The notes beneath the pieces are model-generated. The model was not told the DNA's origin. It did no database searches and saw only the letters and a program-made list of their open reading frames with translations. A stretch of 64,000 nt of DNA from the NCBI GenBank assembly GCA_014323675.1, contig JACONN010000005.1, positions 1 through 64,000 of the forward strand, given 5' to 3'. Made by a program: the position numbers and the translations under genes. Of this stretch, positions 56,277 to 64,000 are shown piece by piece (the first letter of the stretch is position 1; the number at the start of each line of letters is the position of its first letter). Origin of the DNA: Hormoscilla sp. GM7CHS1pb (GTDB lineage: Bacteria; Cyanobacteriota; Cyanobacteriia; Cyanobacteriales; Desertifilaceae).

Positions 56277-57635
56277 ATGCGATTGTTGTCGGTGCTGCTG
56301 CTGATCGCGATTAACGCTTTTTTTGTCACAGCCGAGTTTTCTATAGTGTCGGTGCGGCGATCGCGCATTAACCAGCTGGTATCAGAGGGGGATATTCAGG
56401 CGCGGACCGTGCAAAATCTGCAACGGCGGATTGACCGGCTGCTGTCAACCACTCAACTGGGTATCACCCTCTCTAGTCTGGCCCTGGGTTGGATTGCGGA
56501 AGCTACGATGGCAGTGGCGATCGCGCAGTTGATGAGGTCCCTGCCAGTGTCGGAGGCAACGACCCAAGTGCTGATCCATTCAGTAGCGGTGCCAGTGGCG
56601 TTTTTAGCGATCGCCTATTTGCAAATAGTGTTGGGGGAGCTATGTCCGAAGTCGGTGGCCCTGCTACATTCAGAACAATTGGCGAGGTTTTTAGCACCGC
56701 CAACTCTGGCGATCGCGCGTTTGTTCAATCCCTTCATCTGGATACTGAATCAATCGACTCGCCTGCTGTTGCGGCTCGTGGGCATTCAGTACACCGGTCG
56801 TGGCTGGTCTAACCAGGTAACGCCAGAAGAGTTGCAGCTGATTATCTCTACTTCCTCTGAGACTACAGGGTTGGAAGCAGAAGAGAGAGAACTGCTCAAC
56901 AATGTCTTTGAATTTGCCGAAGTATTAGCAGAAGAAGTAATGGTTCCCCGCACCAGCATTACGGCAATTAGTTATGATGCCACATTGGGTACGCTGTTGC
57001 AAGAAGTTGCCAATTCAGGCCACTCCCGCTATCCCGTGATGGGAGAATCCTTAGACGACATTCGCGGCATTATTTACTTCAAGAAACTGGCTGAACCGCT
57101 GGCTAAGGGTGACTTGTCTCTGGATACAGCAATAGCACCTTGGATTCGTCCCGCCAGGTTTGTCTCAGAACAAAAACCCCTCAGCGAACTCCTGCCCCTG
57201 ATGCAGCGATCGCATAGGGAGATGGTAATTGTCGTGGATGAATTTGGGGGTACTGCTGGGTTAGTCACTCTCTCAGATATCGTTGCCGAAATTATTGGTG
57301 AGGTTTCAGAACCTGCCGAAGACTTAACTCTGCAAATGCTCGACGAACAGACCTATTTAGTGCAGGCGCAGCTAGATATCGAAGAAGTTAATGAACTATT
57401 GAATCTGGAATTGCCCCTGATAGATGAATACCAAACTCTCGGAGGATTCTTGATTTACCAGATGCAAAAAATTCCCAGCGCGGGCGAAACATTCTCATAC
57501 AATAATCTGGAAATGACTGTAGAGTCAGCATCGGGACCCCGCTTGCACCAAATTCGCATCCACCGTCTGGAATCAACAGTGAACCGAGAAACTGCTGCTG
57601 CTGAAGATATTGTCGCCGATGATTCTGAAGTCTGA
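56277..57635 (+). CDS. CNNM/CorC-family (HlyC/CorC) membrane protein
   Basis: 452 residues. The N-terminal DUF21/CNNM domain has four hydrophobic segments (LLSVLLLIAINAFFVTAEFS; QIVLGELCPKSVAL). Two CBS domains follow (VMVPRTSITAISYDATLGTL; SHREMVIVVDEFGGTAGLVT) and then a C-terminal CorC_HlyC domain (YQTLGGFLIYQMQKIP). The family is linked to magnesium or cobalt efflux; the hemolysin name is historical. The ion is not shown by the sequence. Confidence 0.92.
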   Translation: MRLLSVLLLIAINAFFVTAEFSIVSVRRSRINQLVSEGDIQARTVQNLQRRIDRLLSTTQLGITLSSLALGWIAEATMAVAIAQLMRSLPVSEATTQVLIHSVAVPVAFLAIAYLQIVLGELCPKSVALLHSEQLARFLAPPTLAIARLFNPFIWILNQSTRLLLRLVGIQYTGRGWSNQVTPEELQLIISTSSETTGLEAEERELLNNVFEFAEVLAEEVMVPRTSITAISYDATLGTLLQEVANSGHSRYPVMGESLDDIRGIIYFKKLAEPLAKGDLSLDTAIAPWIRPARFVSEQKPLSELLPLMQRSHREMVIVVDEFGGTAGLVTLSDIVAEIIGEVSEPAEDLTLQMLDEQTYLVQAQLDIEEVNELLNLELPLIDEYQTLGGFLIYQMQKIPSAGETFSYNNLEMTVESASGPRLHQIRIHRLESTVNRETAAAEDIVADDSEV

Positions 57636-58659
57636 AGGATATATTTTGAAAGGGATCGACTTGCGCTTAAGGCATTATTGCTGTCATTGCGAGGGGGGCT
57701 CTAGCAGCAGGAACGAGGGTTCGCTCAACTGGAAGACCCCCGGCCTTCGCGGCGTTGCGTTTACGAAGTGCGCTACGCGCTGCGCTAGCGTGGCAATCTC
57801 CTACCCAGGGCGTGGAGATTGCTTGCCCTCCGGCGTCGGGCCGCTGCGCTAACGGGGGAGGGAAATTCCTCCTACTGACAATATTCCGGACAGTTTTTCA
57901 GGGGAGCTTGGAGGAAAGCTATCCACCCTGTAGATTGCGGTAGTAAACTTTCATACTCACCGCACCGATGGATAGCCTCAAGAGGATTATAACCAGTCTA
58001 CTGGAGACTCTAGGCAATTTCCACAAACCCCAACGGCAGTTTCTACTGACCTTTCACGCCAGCCTCGTTACCTGGCGACCGCCTGGTAACGCGGGGGTTT
58101 GCGGCAAACAATACTCCGGACAGTTTTTAGACCCCAGAACCGCCACATAGCAAGGGTTGCTTGCATACTGGCATCATTCTCGTTCCCACGGCTCTGCCTG
58201 GGAACGCTTTGTCAGCCCCAAGGCTAGCTTGCCAAAAATGGCTCGGCGCGAGCCAAGGATTACGCTGCGAGCCAGAAGGCTACGTACAGCCAAAACGGTC
58301 CGGAGTATTGCTATATTTTAGCTATTCTTGAGCGATCGCCCCTGGCATCATCTCTTGGTTTGGTAACGCAGGACAACCCCACCTACAAGATTACTATAAA
58401 AATATCTGAATGGGAGTGCTGTCTTTAACCCTCACAAAGTAGCCAATGAATACGACTAACACTAACTACCGTTCCTTTTTAGGCCAGCGTAAAAGCCTTT
58501 CCGCTGGTTATGAATAACGAGGCTTACATAAGTTTGCTTGCTCCAACCATGAGCATCTGTCCTAGCGTCCTCACCGGTTTAGGCTACCGCCCGACTTGTG
58601 CATCGAAGTGCTTACTACAAACCTCCGTAAGCACTAAACTGCTTACTATAAACCTTTTT
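57636..58659. other. Repeat cluster without a supported gene
   Basis: A partial GTCATTGCGAGG element starts at 57683. A GCGTTGCGTTTACGAAGTGC repeat (57752-57792) matches the one before sufB. AATA[CT]TCCGGACAGTTTTT occurs at 57882 and 58109 and inverted near 58300, which suggests a decayed MITE at about 58106-58316. A GTTCCCACGGCTC palindrome is at 58182-58205. TTACTATAAACCT repeats end the region. Confidence 0.55.
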
Positions 58660-59274
58660 CTAGCCCATCGCACCCAGAGTGTTTTTCCACGATAGTTCCT
58701 TACCTAATATTTCCAGCGCTCTCCTCTCGGGGCCCTGAAACAACTTGCTATCTATCAGTTGTTCTAACACCTGCTGAGTCAGCTGGGAAGCAAAACTCCC
58801 CCCACTCCTTATTAAATGCGCATAATAACCCAGATGGGGGCGGTTCTCTTGATTCAGGTGAAAGCGATATATATCCTCATTGGTCATCTTAAAAACCGGT
58901 GTATAAACTGGGACCACGGCGCTGGGAATGCCATGCTTGCCATAAACTTTACTAGCACCTTGTTCTAAACTGCCAATCAGCACAACTCCCAAGATTACGC
59001 GGGTTTCGTTGATTAAATCCGGGGTAAACAGGGGGTCTGGTTCGCTAGAAAGACGGGGACCAATATTGGAAAATAATGGATTCTGCAGCTGGGAATTGTA
59101 AATAATGCCTACTGCCCAATGCCGCCCTTTTGCCTCTTCTAGTTTCAGAAAGCAGCCAAATCCATAATCATCTGGTTGAGGAGGGTGCTTTACTTCCAGC
59201 ATATCATCCACCTGTACCAGATAGTCGCAGTGGGAATTGGATTTAACAACTTTGCCTAAACGGAGCTTCTGCAT
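58660..59274 (-). CDS. Conserved cyanobacterial protein, HAS-barrel-like
   Basis: 204 residues: RLGKVVKSNSHCDYLVQVDD, then PDDYGFGCFLKLE and AVGIIYNSQL. This resembles the HAS-barrel opening seen in a family usually left as hypothetical in cyanobacteria. A long helical C-terminus follows (YYAHLIRSGGSFASQLTQQV). No catalytic motif. It is a single gene. Confidence 0.65.
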   Translation of the reverse strand: MQKLRLGKVVKSNSHCDYLVQVDDMLEVKHPPQPDDYGFGCFLKLEEAKGRHWAVGIIYNSQLQNPLFSNIGPRLSSEPDPLFTPDLINETRVILGVVLIGSLEQGASKVYGKHGIPSAVVPVYTPVFKMTNEDIYRFHLNQENRPHLGYYAHLIRSGGSFASQLTQQVLEQLIDSKLFQGPERRALEILGKELSWKNTLGAMG

Positions 59275-59685
59275 ACATTTTGTTTGTCATACCATTTTGG
59301 ATTTGGGAGCATCTCAATAGTATCAGCGATCGATGTCTCCGGAGTAGTGCGAATACGATGTCTCCCCCTCGTTCCCACGGCTCCGCCTGGGAACGAGCAG
59401 CGCGAGGTTTCTCCTGGGTAGTGCGGTTAGCGCTCCCAGTACGTGGTCAACATACATCCAGTCCTTGTGCAAGGCCTCATGTTTTTAGCTCGAAGGAGAG
59501 GTTTTGAACATGACTTGTTAGCTTTTTTAGCTCAACCGAGACAAAAAACTATACTTGTCAGCAAATAATACCATTTAACAGCGAACAGAGGACATCGATC
59601 GCAATTAAAGCCCGCCTGCGCGGGCTTTACTGACATGGTGGGCATTGCCCACCCTACCAACCGACCATTGACAACTGACAATGAA
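59275..59685. other. Intergenic stretch downstream of apcD
   Basis: It contains the fifth GTTCCCACGGCTC palindrome (59371-59394), an AAAGCCCGCCTGCGCGGGC hairpin (59607-59628, also present in modBC near 20267) that could terminate apcD, and an ATGGTGGGCATTGCCCACC palindrome. No gene is seen. Confidence 0.55.
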
Positions 59686-62571
59686 TTAAGACATGCCTTG
59701 AATGAGGTAATCAAAGTAGGGGGCGACTTCGGTGGCTTCTTCGGCACTCAGGAGTGAGAGGGAAGCTTCTTTCAGGCAACGCATTGCTTCGGCCATTCCG
59801 GGCATGGGTACCCCGAGGGCATTATACATTTCCCTGGCGCCAATTAGGCCAATGCTTTCGATCGGCTCCTTATCACCAGCGAGCATACCGTAGGTGATCA
59901 GACGCAGATACCAGCCATAGTCCCGCAGGCAGAGGGCTCTTTCCCGCTGACCGTTAGCATTTCCTCCCGGGGCGATGAAGTCGGGGCGCTTCTTCCACAG
60001 CTCTTTACTGGCACGATCGACAATCTTTTTCTCGTTTTCAGTTAGGGTTTCGACGATGCTCATCCGCTGTCCCCCGCTTTGCAAGAAGTTTTGGATGCTC
60101 TGGAGTTCGCCCGAACTGGGGTATCGCAGTTCGTTGTCGGCTTGGAGAATTACTTGGCTAACTATTAAACTAAGCCAGCCCGTCGCCGGGCCGACTCGTC
60201 TTCAGAACCGGACATGAGACTTTCGCCTCATCCGGCTCCTCGGTTTCGATGTCCCCAACGGGTGCGACCCCCTTACTACCATCCTTCTCGCTTTTGGCGT
60301 GGTGGCAGTAATCATGTAATAACTGAAGGTTGGTGTACTGGTCCTTACCCCCTAATGGTTTGGGTAGGATGTGGTCCACCTCCCATTTGTCCCCGTCCCT
60401 AAATGTCAGTTCGCAGTATCTACATTTGCCCTTCTGTCTCTTCAGCAGTTCTATTACTCTCCTGCTCACATCAGGGCTTTCTCGTAACCTTTTGCTCCAG
60501 TAAACCAGATTTCCATCCATAGGGCTAGCTGTGCCTTTCACTTTTGCGTGTCTAATTATCTTAGTTTCTGAGTGTTTGTACAATGTGACCACCTCACCGT
60601 TCTTAAGATTACCAATGAAGTTCCACTGGCGTTCCTTGGTGGGGGTCCAATATTTTTCAGCTACCCATCCGCCTCCTTTATTGGGATGCCTTCTCTTTGC
60701 CCAATTCCATGTTTGTTCCCATAGGAAGTTGTCCATTTCGTTGAACGCCTCTTTGCTGACTACCGTCCTATAGTAGTTACACCACCCTCGTATTATCGGG
60801 TTTAGGTTGGCTATCAGTGCGTTTTGAGGTAGTGCTCTGTGGCTTTTTACTACGCTTTGTAGTTTTTCTTTATGTTTCTCTATGGCTTTCTGGCTGGGTT
60901 TGATTATTGTTTTGAATCCTAATAGGGCTCCGCTGGTGTTCTTTCCACTGTGATATCGTCCCACTTTGTGCTGTCTGATATTGAATCCTAGGAAGTCAAA
61001 CCCTGGTTCCTTACCTTCTAGCGTATGTGATATTCGAGTCTTCTCGGCTTTGAGTTCTAACCCTATTTCGGATAACCACCTTTGGACGGCCTCTCTGGCT
61101 TGCTCAATTACCTCTCGGTTTTCGTGCATTACCACAAAGTCATCCGCGTATCTTACTACTGCTAACTTCTTCTGTTCGTTTATCGTTTTAGGGACTAATC
61201 CCCTAACCGCAGTTTCCAGCCCATGTAGCGCTATGTTGGCCAGCAGTGGGAATATTACTCCTCCTTGCGGCGTTCCAGCGCTTGTTGGTTGAAATGTCCC
61301 TTGGTCCATCACCCCGGCTTTTAACCACATCCGTACTAATTCCCGGATTGGTGACGTATTATTCAGTTTTTCCAGTAGTGCCTTGTGGTCAATCTTATCA
61401 AAACACTTGGCAATATCCGCATCTAACACCCATTTGGGCTTATATCGAATGCTGTTGAATATTGCCGCGATTGCATCGTGACATCCCCGTCCTGGTCTGA
61501 ACCCATATGAGTTTGCCTCATACACTGCCTCCCACTCGGGTTCGAGTGCCATTTTGACTACTCCCTGTAGGGCTCTGTCATACATTGTGGGTATTCCCAG
61601 TGGCCTCTTCTCGTCTCGTCCAGGTTTGGGTATCCATACTCTACAAGTAGGTTGTACTTTTCGCCCTTTTTCAACTCGGAGTTGCCTGACCAATGGCTGT
61701 CTTTCGGAGGGTTTGAGCGCCGTAACGCCGTCCACCCCTGCCGTCTTCTTTCCTTTGTTCTGCTGGGTCACCTGCCTGACCGCTATCATTTTAGCCGACC
61801 ATGACCTAGTCATTAATCCCTGGAGCCTGCGAACTAGACGCTTGTTGCCTTGTTGGGTCGCTCTGTAGATTCGTTTTTGCAGCTTAAAGACCGTCTTCTC
61901 TAGCTTTCGCCATGGGACTGCCTTCCAGTCATACACTCGCCTATTGGTGATGTTCCGTGACATATGCACTGCTACTAAGTTTCCACATTCTCGAAACCGT
62001 GAGGGCGTCAGCTCTATCCTGTCCATTACAGACAGTCCTTTGCTTTTCCACTCAATCTTTCCCGGTTGAGACCTGCGTCGGAGTTGCAGATTTTGCGCCT
62101 TCGGTGGCTACTCCATTCAATCGACCAGAATGGAGAGTACTCAACCGGTTTATTCCGTTCCTTCAGATGATTGTTCGTGATTTTAGATGGATTCCATACG
62201 CCGGGTTTATTGTCGGTGCTTGTTGGTCAGAAGAGTACCCGCCAACGACCTATATCCTTCTCCTTTTGGAGCCAGTGTGTTAGCCTTATTCCACTGGTTT
62301 AATCTAACGACGCTGCGAATCTTCGCTTTCTGCTCATCATGACCACTTGCTTGACGTTGACCAGTTTAGGCTACCAGCCAGAGCGCCTTTCCATCCCGCT
62401 TTACGGATTGATGCCATCGCTACCGTAGGGATGGTGCTTTTACCCTCGCACCTGGGGAGGTGGACTTGCACCACCATCATCTGAAAGTTGTCAGGGCTTA
62501 TGGAACCCTGCTACCGGTCCCTCACTGGCTTATCGCCGGTGATTTACGGTAAACGAATCGCACACACTCAT
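59686..62571 (-). CDS. apcD: Allophycocyanin alpha-B chain (ApcD), split by a group II intron
   Basis: Exon 1 is ATGAGTGT (62571-62564) and exon 2 runs 60163-59686. Joined, they encode 161 residues starting MSVVSQVILQADNELRYPSS, exactly the ApcD length and N-terminus. The bilin Cys is in RALCLRDYGWYLRL, and PGMAEAMRCLKEASLSLLS and the C-terminal FDYLIQGMS are typical. ApcD is a terminal emitter of the phycobilisome core, passing excitation energy to chlorophyll, mainly photosystem I. Exon 2 has an in-frame ATG at 60084, but starting there would lose 28 residues. Correct expression requires splicing. Confidence 0.95.
60164..62563 (-). mobile_element. Group II intron inserted in apcD, with its own maturase
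   Basis: 2400 nt. The 5-prime end is GTGCGATTCG (GUGYG) at 62563 and the 3-prime end is ...GTTTAAT (AY) at 60164. Domain V is a canonical 34-nt hairpin at 60205-60238 (GAGCCGGATGAG, GCGAAAG, CTCATGTCCGGTTC). Domain VI pairs AGTCGGCCC with GGGCTGGCT and leaves a bulged A at 60171, eight bases from the end. A possible EBS1 (ACACT, 62274-62278) can pair with the exon end AGTGT. The insertion splits codon 3 of apcD. Confidence 0.96.
60170..62026 (-). CDS. Group II intron reverse transcriptase/maturase with HNH endonuclease
   Basis: 618 residues. RT blocks include GVDGVTALKPSERQPLVRQL, RPLGIPTMYDRALQ, YGFRPGRGCHDAI, QGGVIFPLLANIAL and the catalytic VVRYADDFVVMHE. The maturase X domain follows (IRGWCNYYRTVVSKEAFNEM). 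The HNH nuclease has CRYCELTFRDGDKWEVDHIL and LLHDYCHHAK. All expected catalytic residues are present, so mobility and splicing help are plausible. Unusually, the frame stays open through intron domains V and VI and its TAG stop (60172-60170) includes the branch-point A. Confidence 0.95.
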   Translation of the reverse strand: MDRIELTPSRFRECGNLVAVHMSRNITNRRVYDWKAVPWRKLEKTVFKLQKRIYRATQQGNKRLVRRLQGLMTRSWSAKMIAVRQVTQQNKGKKTAGVDGVTALKPSERQPLVRQLRVEKGRKVQPTCRVWIPKPGRDEKRPLGIPTMYDRALQGVVKMALEPEWEAVYEANSYGFRPGRGCHDAIAAIFNSIRYKPKWVLDADIAKCFDKIDHKALLEKLNNTSPIRELVRMWLKAGVMDQGTFQPTSAGTPQGGVIFPLLANIALHGLETAVRGLVPKTINEQKKLAVVRYADDFVVMHENREVIEQAREAVQRWLSEIGLELKAEKTRISHTLEGKEPGFDFLGFNIRQHKVGRYHSGKNTSGALLGFKTIIKPSQKAIEKHKEKLQSVVKSHRALPQNALIANLNPIIRGWCNYYRTVVSKEAFNEMDNFLWEQTWNWAKRRHPNKGGGWVAEKYWTPTKERQWNFIGNLKNGEVVTLYKHSETKIIRHAKVKGTASPMDGNLVYWSKRLRESPDVSRRVIELLKRQKGKCRYCELTFRDGDKWEVDHILPKPLGGKDQYTNLQLLHDYCHHAKSEKDGSKGVAPVGDIETEEPDEAKVSCPVLKTSRPGDGLA

Positions 62572-62641
62572 GATTATTGTGATATTAAGGATATCATTTG
62601 TAGTTTAACGGCTTCCGGGACAGAAATAAAGAGAGGAGAAA
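62572..62641. promoter_or_regulatory. Divergent spacer between apcD and the rlmD-like remnant
   Basis: Only 70 bp separate the apcD start from ATG 62642. It is AT-rich (ATATTAAGGATATCATTTG) with GAGAGGAG before ATG 62642. No clear -35/-10 pair for apcD is evident. Confidence 0.35.
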
Positions 62642-63190
62642 ATGCTCGACAATCTTCACGACCGTCAGGAACCGTCAGACCAATGGCTTCGTTTCCGGAG
62701 ACACCCACCCTTGTCGTTGCCTTCCCGGCAACGACAAGGTGGGTGCTCTCGGAAACGCCAAGGGGATTTGGTTGAATGCACTGTCACCGATTTGAGCGTG
62801 AGGGGTGAGGGGGTGGGGCGCTTCGGGCAGCGGGTGGTGTTTGTGCCGGATACCCTGCCTGGCGATCGGGTACTGGTGCGTCTGGTGCGAGTCAAGCGCT
62901 AGTACGCCCACCGCAAGTTACACCAGTTGCTAGTCCCTTCCGGGGATCGGGTCCGTCCCAGCTGCATTGTGGCCGATAAATGTGGCGGTTGTCAGTGGCA
63001 GCATATTGATTATAGTTACCAGCTGCAAGCCAAGCGCAATCTGGTCGTGCAAAGTTTACAACGAATTGGGGGCATCTCTCAAGCAAAAGTGGATCCCGTT
63101 CTTACTGCTGACGCGCCCCTCAAATACCGCAATAAGGTTACTTATCCCTTGGGATTATCATCTATTGGTCAGGGTCGATCGGTATATTGA
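62642..63190 (+). pseudogene. Remnant of an RlmD/RumA-type 23S rRNA (uracil-5-)-methyltransferase
   Basis: QGDLVECTVTDLSVRGEGVG and FVPDTLPGDRV are the TRAM-domain opening of the family. An in-frame TAG at 62900-62902 interrupts it. The frame then continues YAHRKLHQLL, the Fe-S cysteine block CIVADKCGGCQWQH, and YRNKVTYPLG before ending at GRSVY. The SAM-binding catalytic half is missing. A 68-bp palindrome (62690-62757) lies inside its first codons. Gene is dead. Confidence 0.85.
62690..62757. repeat. 68-bp near-perfect palindrome
   Basis: CGTTTCCG...CGGAAACG with long inner arms (CACCCACC/GGTGGGTG, TTGTCGTTGCC/GGCAACGACAA) around a 4-base loop. It reads in frame within the rlmD-like remnant and looks like a small palindromic insertion. 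No target duplication is visible. Confidence 0.8.
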
Positions 63191-63321
63191 TAATACTGAG
63201 GGCACATTGACGGTTTTGTTGCCAGCGGACCTTACGGGACCTCAACGGTTAATCGTGCGGGCGAAGTTCGGTAATAATTTACGGGAGAAGGTTTATACGG
63301 AGGTTCTGGTTCAGGAATAGG
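63187..63321 (+). pseudogene. 3-prime fragment of an unrecognised gene
   Basis: In the frame after the rlmD-like break, DRYIDNTEGTLTVLLPADLT leads to LREKVYTEVLVQE and a stop. It has the look of a protein C-terminus but no start; I recognise no family. It is fused to the rlmD-like remnant by a deletion or rearrangement. Confidence 0.4.
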
Positions 63322-63329
63322 ATCGGTAA

Positions 63330-63412
63330 TGCGGTCTCCCCGCCCGGGTCGTATAGTCTCCCCGCCCGGGTCGGATAGTCTCCCCGCCCGGGTCGGATAG
63401 TCTCAGCATTGC
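63330..63412. repeat. Tandem repeat of a 22-bp GC-rich unit
   Basis: AGTCTCCCCGCCCGGGTCGG and variants occur about four times in a row without spacers. Its function is unknown. Confidence 0.75.
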
Positions 63413-63802
63413 CGATGCCGGAGACCAACATCAGGCCCTGATGGGACATCTACGAACCCCCTTCACGGCACGATACCCTCGGAGTTAGGGAACCTTACTA
63501 ATTGCAATGATGTTTCCATTAATTCCCGTCCCCAACAAACAGACACGCTAACAGAGATCCTAAACCTATATCCTATCCCTTGTCAAGCACTACGCTAAAG
63601 ATACATAAGCTCAGCTTATTAGAGGTATAAGTATAAATGAATTCACAGGGGTTGACATTACACAATCGAGTTAGTTATGCTGTATTCAGGTTCTGAGGGA
63701 CTCCTGACAACTTGTAGGGCCAGCAGGCCACCGGTGGTTACATCAAAAGGAACCGGCGAGACCCAGTAAAGAGACCCATCTTTATTTTTGGAGGCATTTG
63801 GA
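63413..63802. other. Leader region of the right-hand LRR gene
   Basis: No gene is visible. The last part contains a strong promoter candidate (63652-63681) and a 120-bp untranslated leader with GGAGG before ATG 63803. Confidence 0.45.
63652..63681 (+). promoter_or_regulatory. Candidate promoter of the right-hand LRR gene
   Basis: TTGACA, 18 bp, TATGCT: a near-consensus sigma-70-type promoter about 120 bp upstream of the start codon. Confidence 0.6.
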
Positions 63803-64000
63803 ATGCCAAACAATAAACTCAATGCCGCTGATTATAAAGGCATGAGAGCTCTGTACAATAGGACTGGTGGAGATAATTGGAATAATAAAACCAATAAATG
63901 GGATGTCAGCAGCGACACCCCCCCCTCCGCTCAGGAAGTTGGCACCTGGCATGGGGTCACCGTCGAGAACTCGCGGGTGACGGAAATTAAGCTCGGCAAA
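63803..64000 (+). CDS. LRR protein, N-terminal part (runs off the window)
   Basis: The 66 residues visible (NAADYKGMRALYNRTGGDNW, then TWHGVTVENSRVTEIKL) match the N-terminal cap of the LRR-Ig-LRR protein at 2419-4074 nearly residue for residue. GGAGG stands eight bases before ATG 63803. The rest lies outside the window. Confidence 0.85.
   Translation, partial: MPNNKLNAADYKGMRALYNRTGGDNWNNKTNKWDVSSDTPPSAQEVGTWHGVTVENSRVTEIKLGK

Noticed and set aside
60084..60160. apcD starting at the in-frame ATG 60084
   Set aside because: This would lose 28 conserved residues, and the exon-intron reading restores the exact family N-terminus.
62561..62565. Intron 5-prime end at GTGTG (62565) instead of GTGCG (62563)
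   Set aside because: It would leave ATGAGT joined to AGTTAGCC and create a stop; only the 62563 boundary gives MSVVSQ.

Overview
The window is a chromosomal piece of a filamentous (Oscillatoriales-type) cyanobacterium. Seen directly: a split apcD gene for the phycobilisome terminal emitter, sufB/sufR, the ferredoxin-thioredoxin reductase catalytic chain, ctaCDE, groESL behind a perfect CIRCE element, a FHA-ABC exporter, Uma2 proteins, frequent GCGATCGC (HIP1) sites, and many short palindromic repeats of the kind common in such genomes. No species can be named.

Layout. 1-4100: two large repeat proteins on the minus strand (a beta-propeller/cohesin/dockerin protein and an LRR-Ig-LRR protein); a relative of the second starts at 63803 and runs off the right edge. 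4471-7272: ftrC-sufB facing sufR, with two SufR operators between. 7434-12906: Uma2, a small conserved gene, a vMAP-N/AAA-like ATPase, an ORF-less group II intron and an AGE-family epimerase. 13062-18255: Uma2, rubredoxin-MBL protein and ctaC-D-E (minus). 18256-20640: a wrecked modBC gene with nested insertions. 20642-25203: a toxin-like pair, a ParA island bounded by 38-bp repeats, groEL-groES. 26064-32915: HAF-repeat protein, ArsA/Get3-like ATPase, DUF2358, ureidoglycolate-lyase-like protein, comEC. 33163-40834: HTH antitoxin-like duplicates, a Z1 helicase operon remnant, IS1- and IS630-like elements, GIY-YIG. 40835-51629: a segment inferred to have been inverted by recombination between two IS630 copies, holding two Uma2 genes, the FHA-ABC exporter and a family of two-gene PIN modules. 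51630-57635: IS copies, a DNA methylase stump, SLH-like lipoprotein, tRNA-Met/Ile(CAU), CorC-type protein. 58660-64000: conserved protein, apcD with its group II intron, an rlmD-like remnant and the second LRR gene.

Most striking points. (1) apcD is interrupted after its eighth coding nucleotide by a 2400-bp group II intron that encodes its own maturase; precise removal restores a 161-residue ApcD. (2) A hypothetical gene between 46660 and 48204 is circularly permuted between two copies of a MITE, and the crossed target duplications point to integration of a small circle into a PIN gene. (3) A pheophorbide-a-oxygenase-like gene lies in two halves about 11.8 kb apart in opposite orientation, each fused to an IS630 copy. 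(4) modBC records a 121-bp MITE insertion, then a tandem duplication, then a 188-bp MITE insertion with 8-bp target duplications.

Caution on pseudogenes: about a dozen reading frames, including groEL, ctaD and the rubredoxin-MBL gene, are broken by single-base shifts, and every one can be repaired by adding or removing one base in a homopolymer. This looks like consensus sequencing error rather than gene decay. The transposon-split genes are a separate matter and look genuine.
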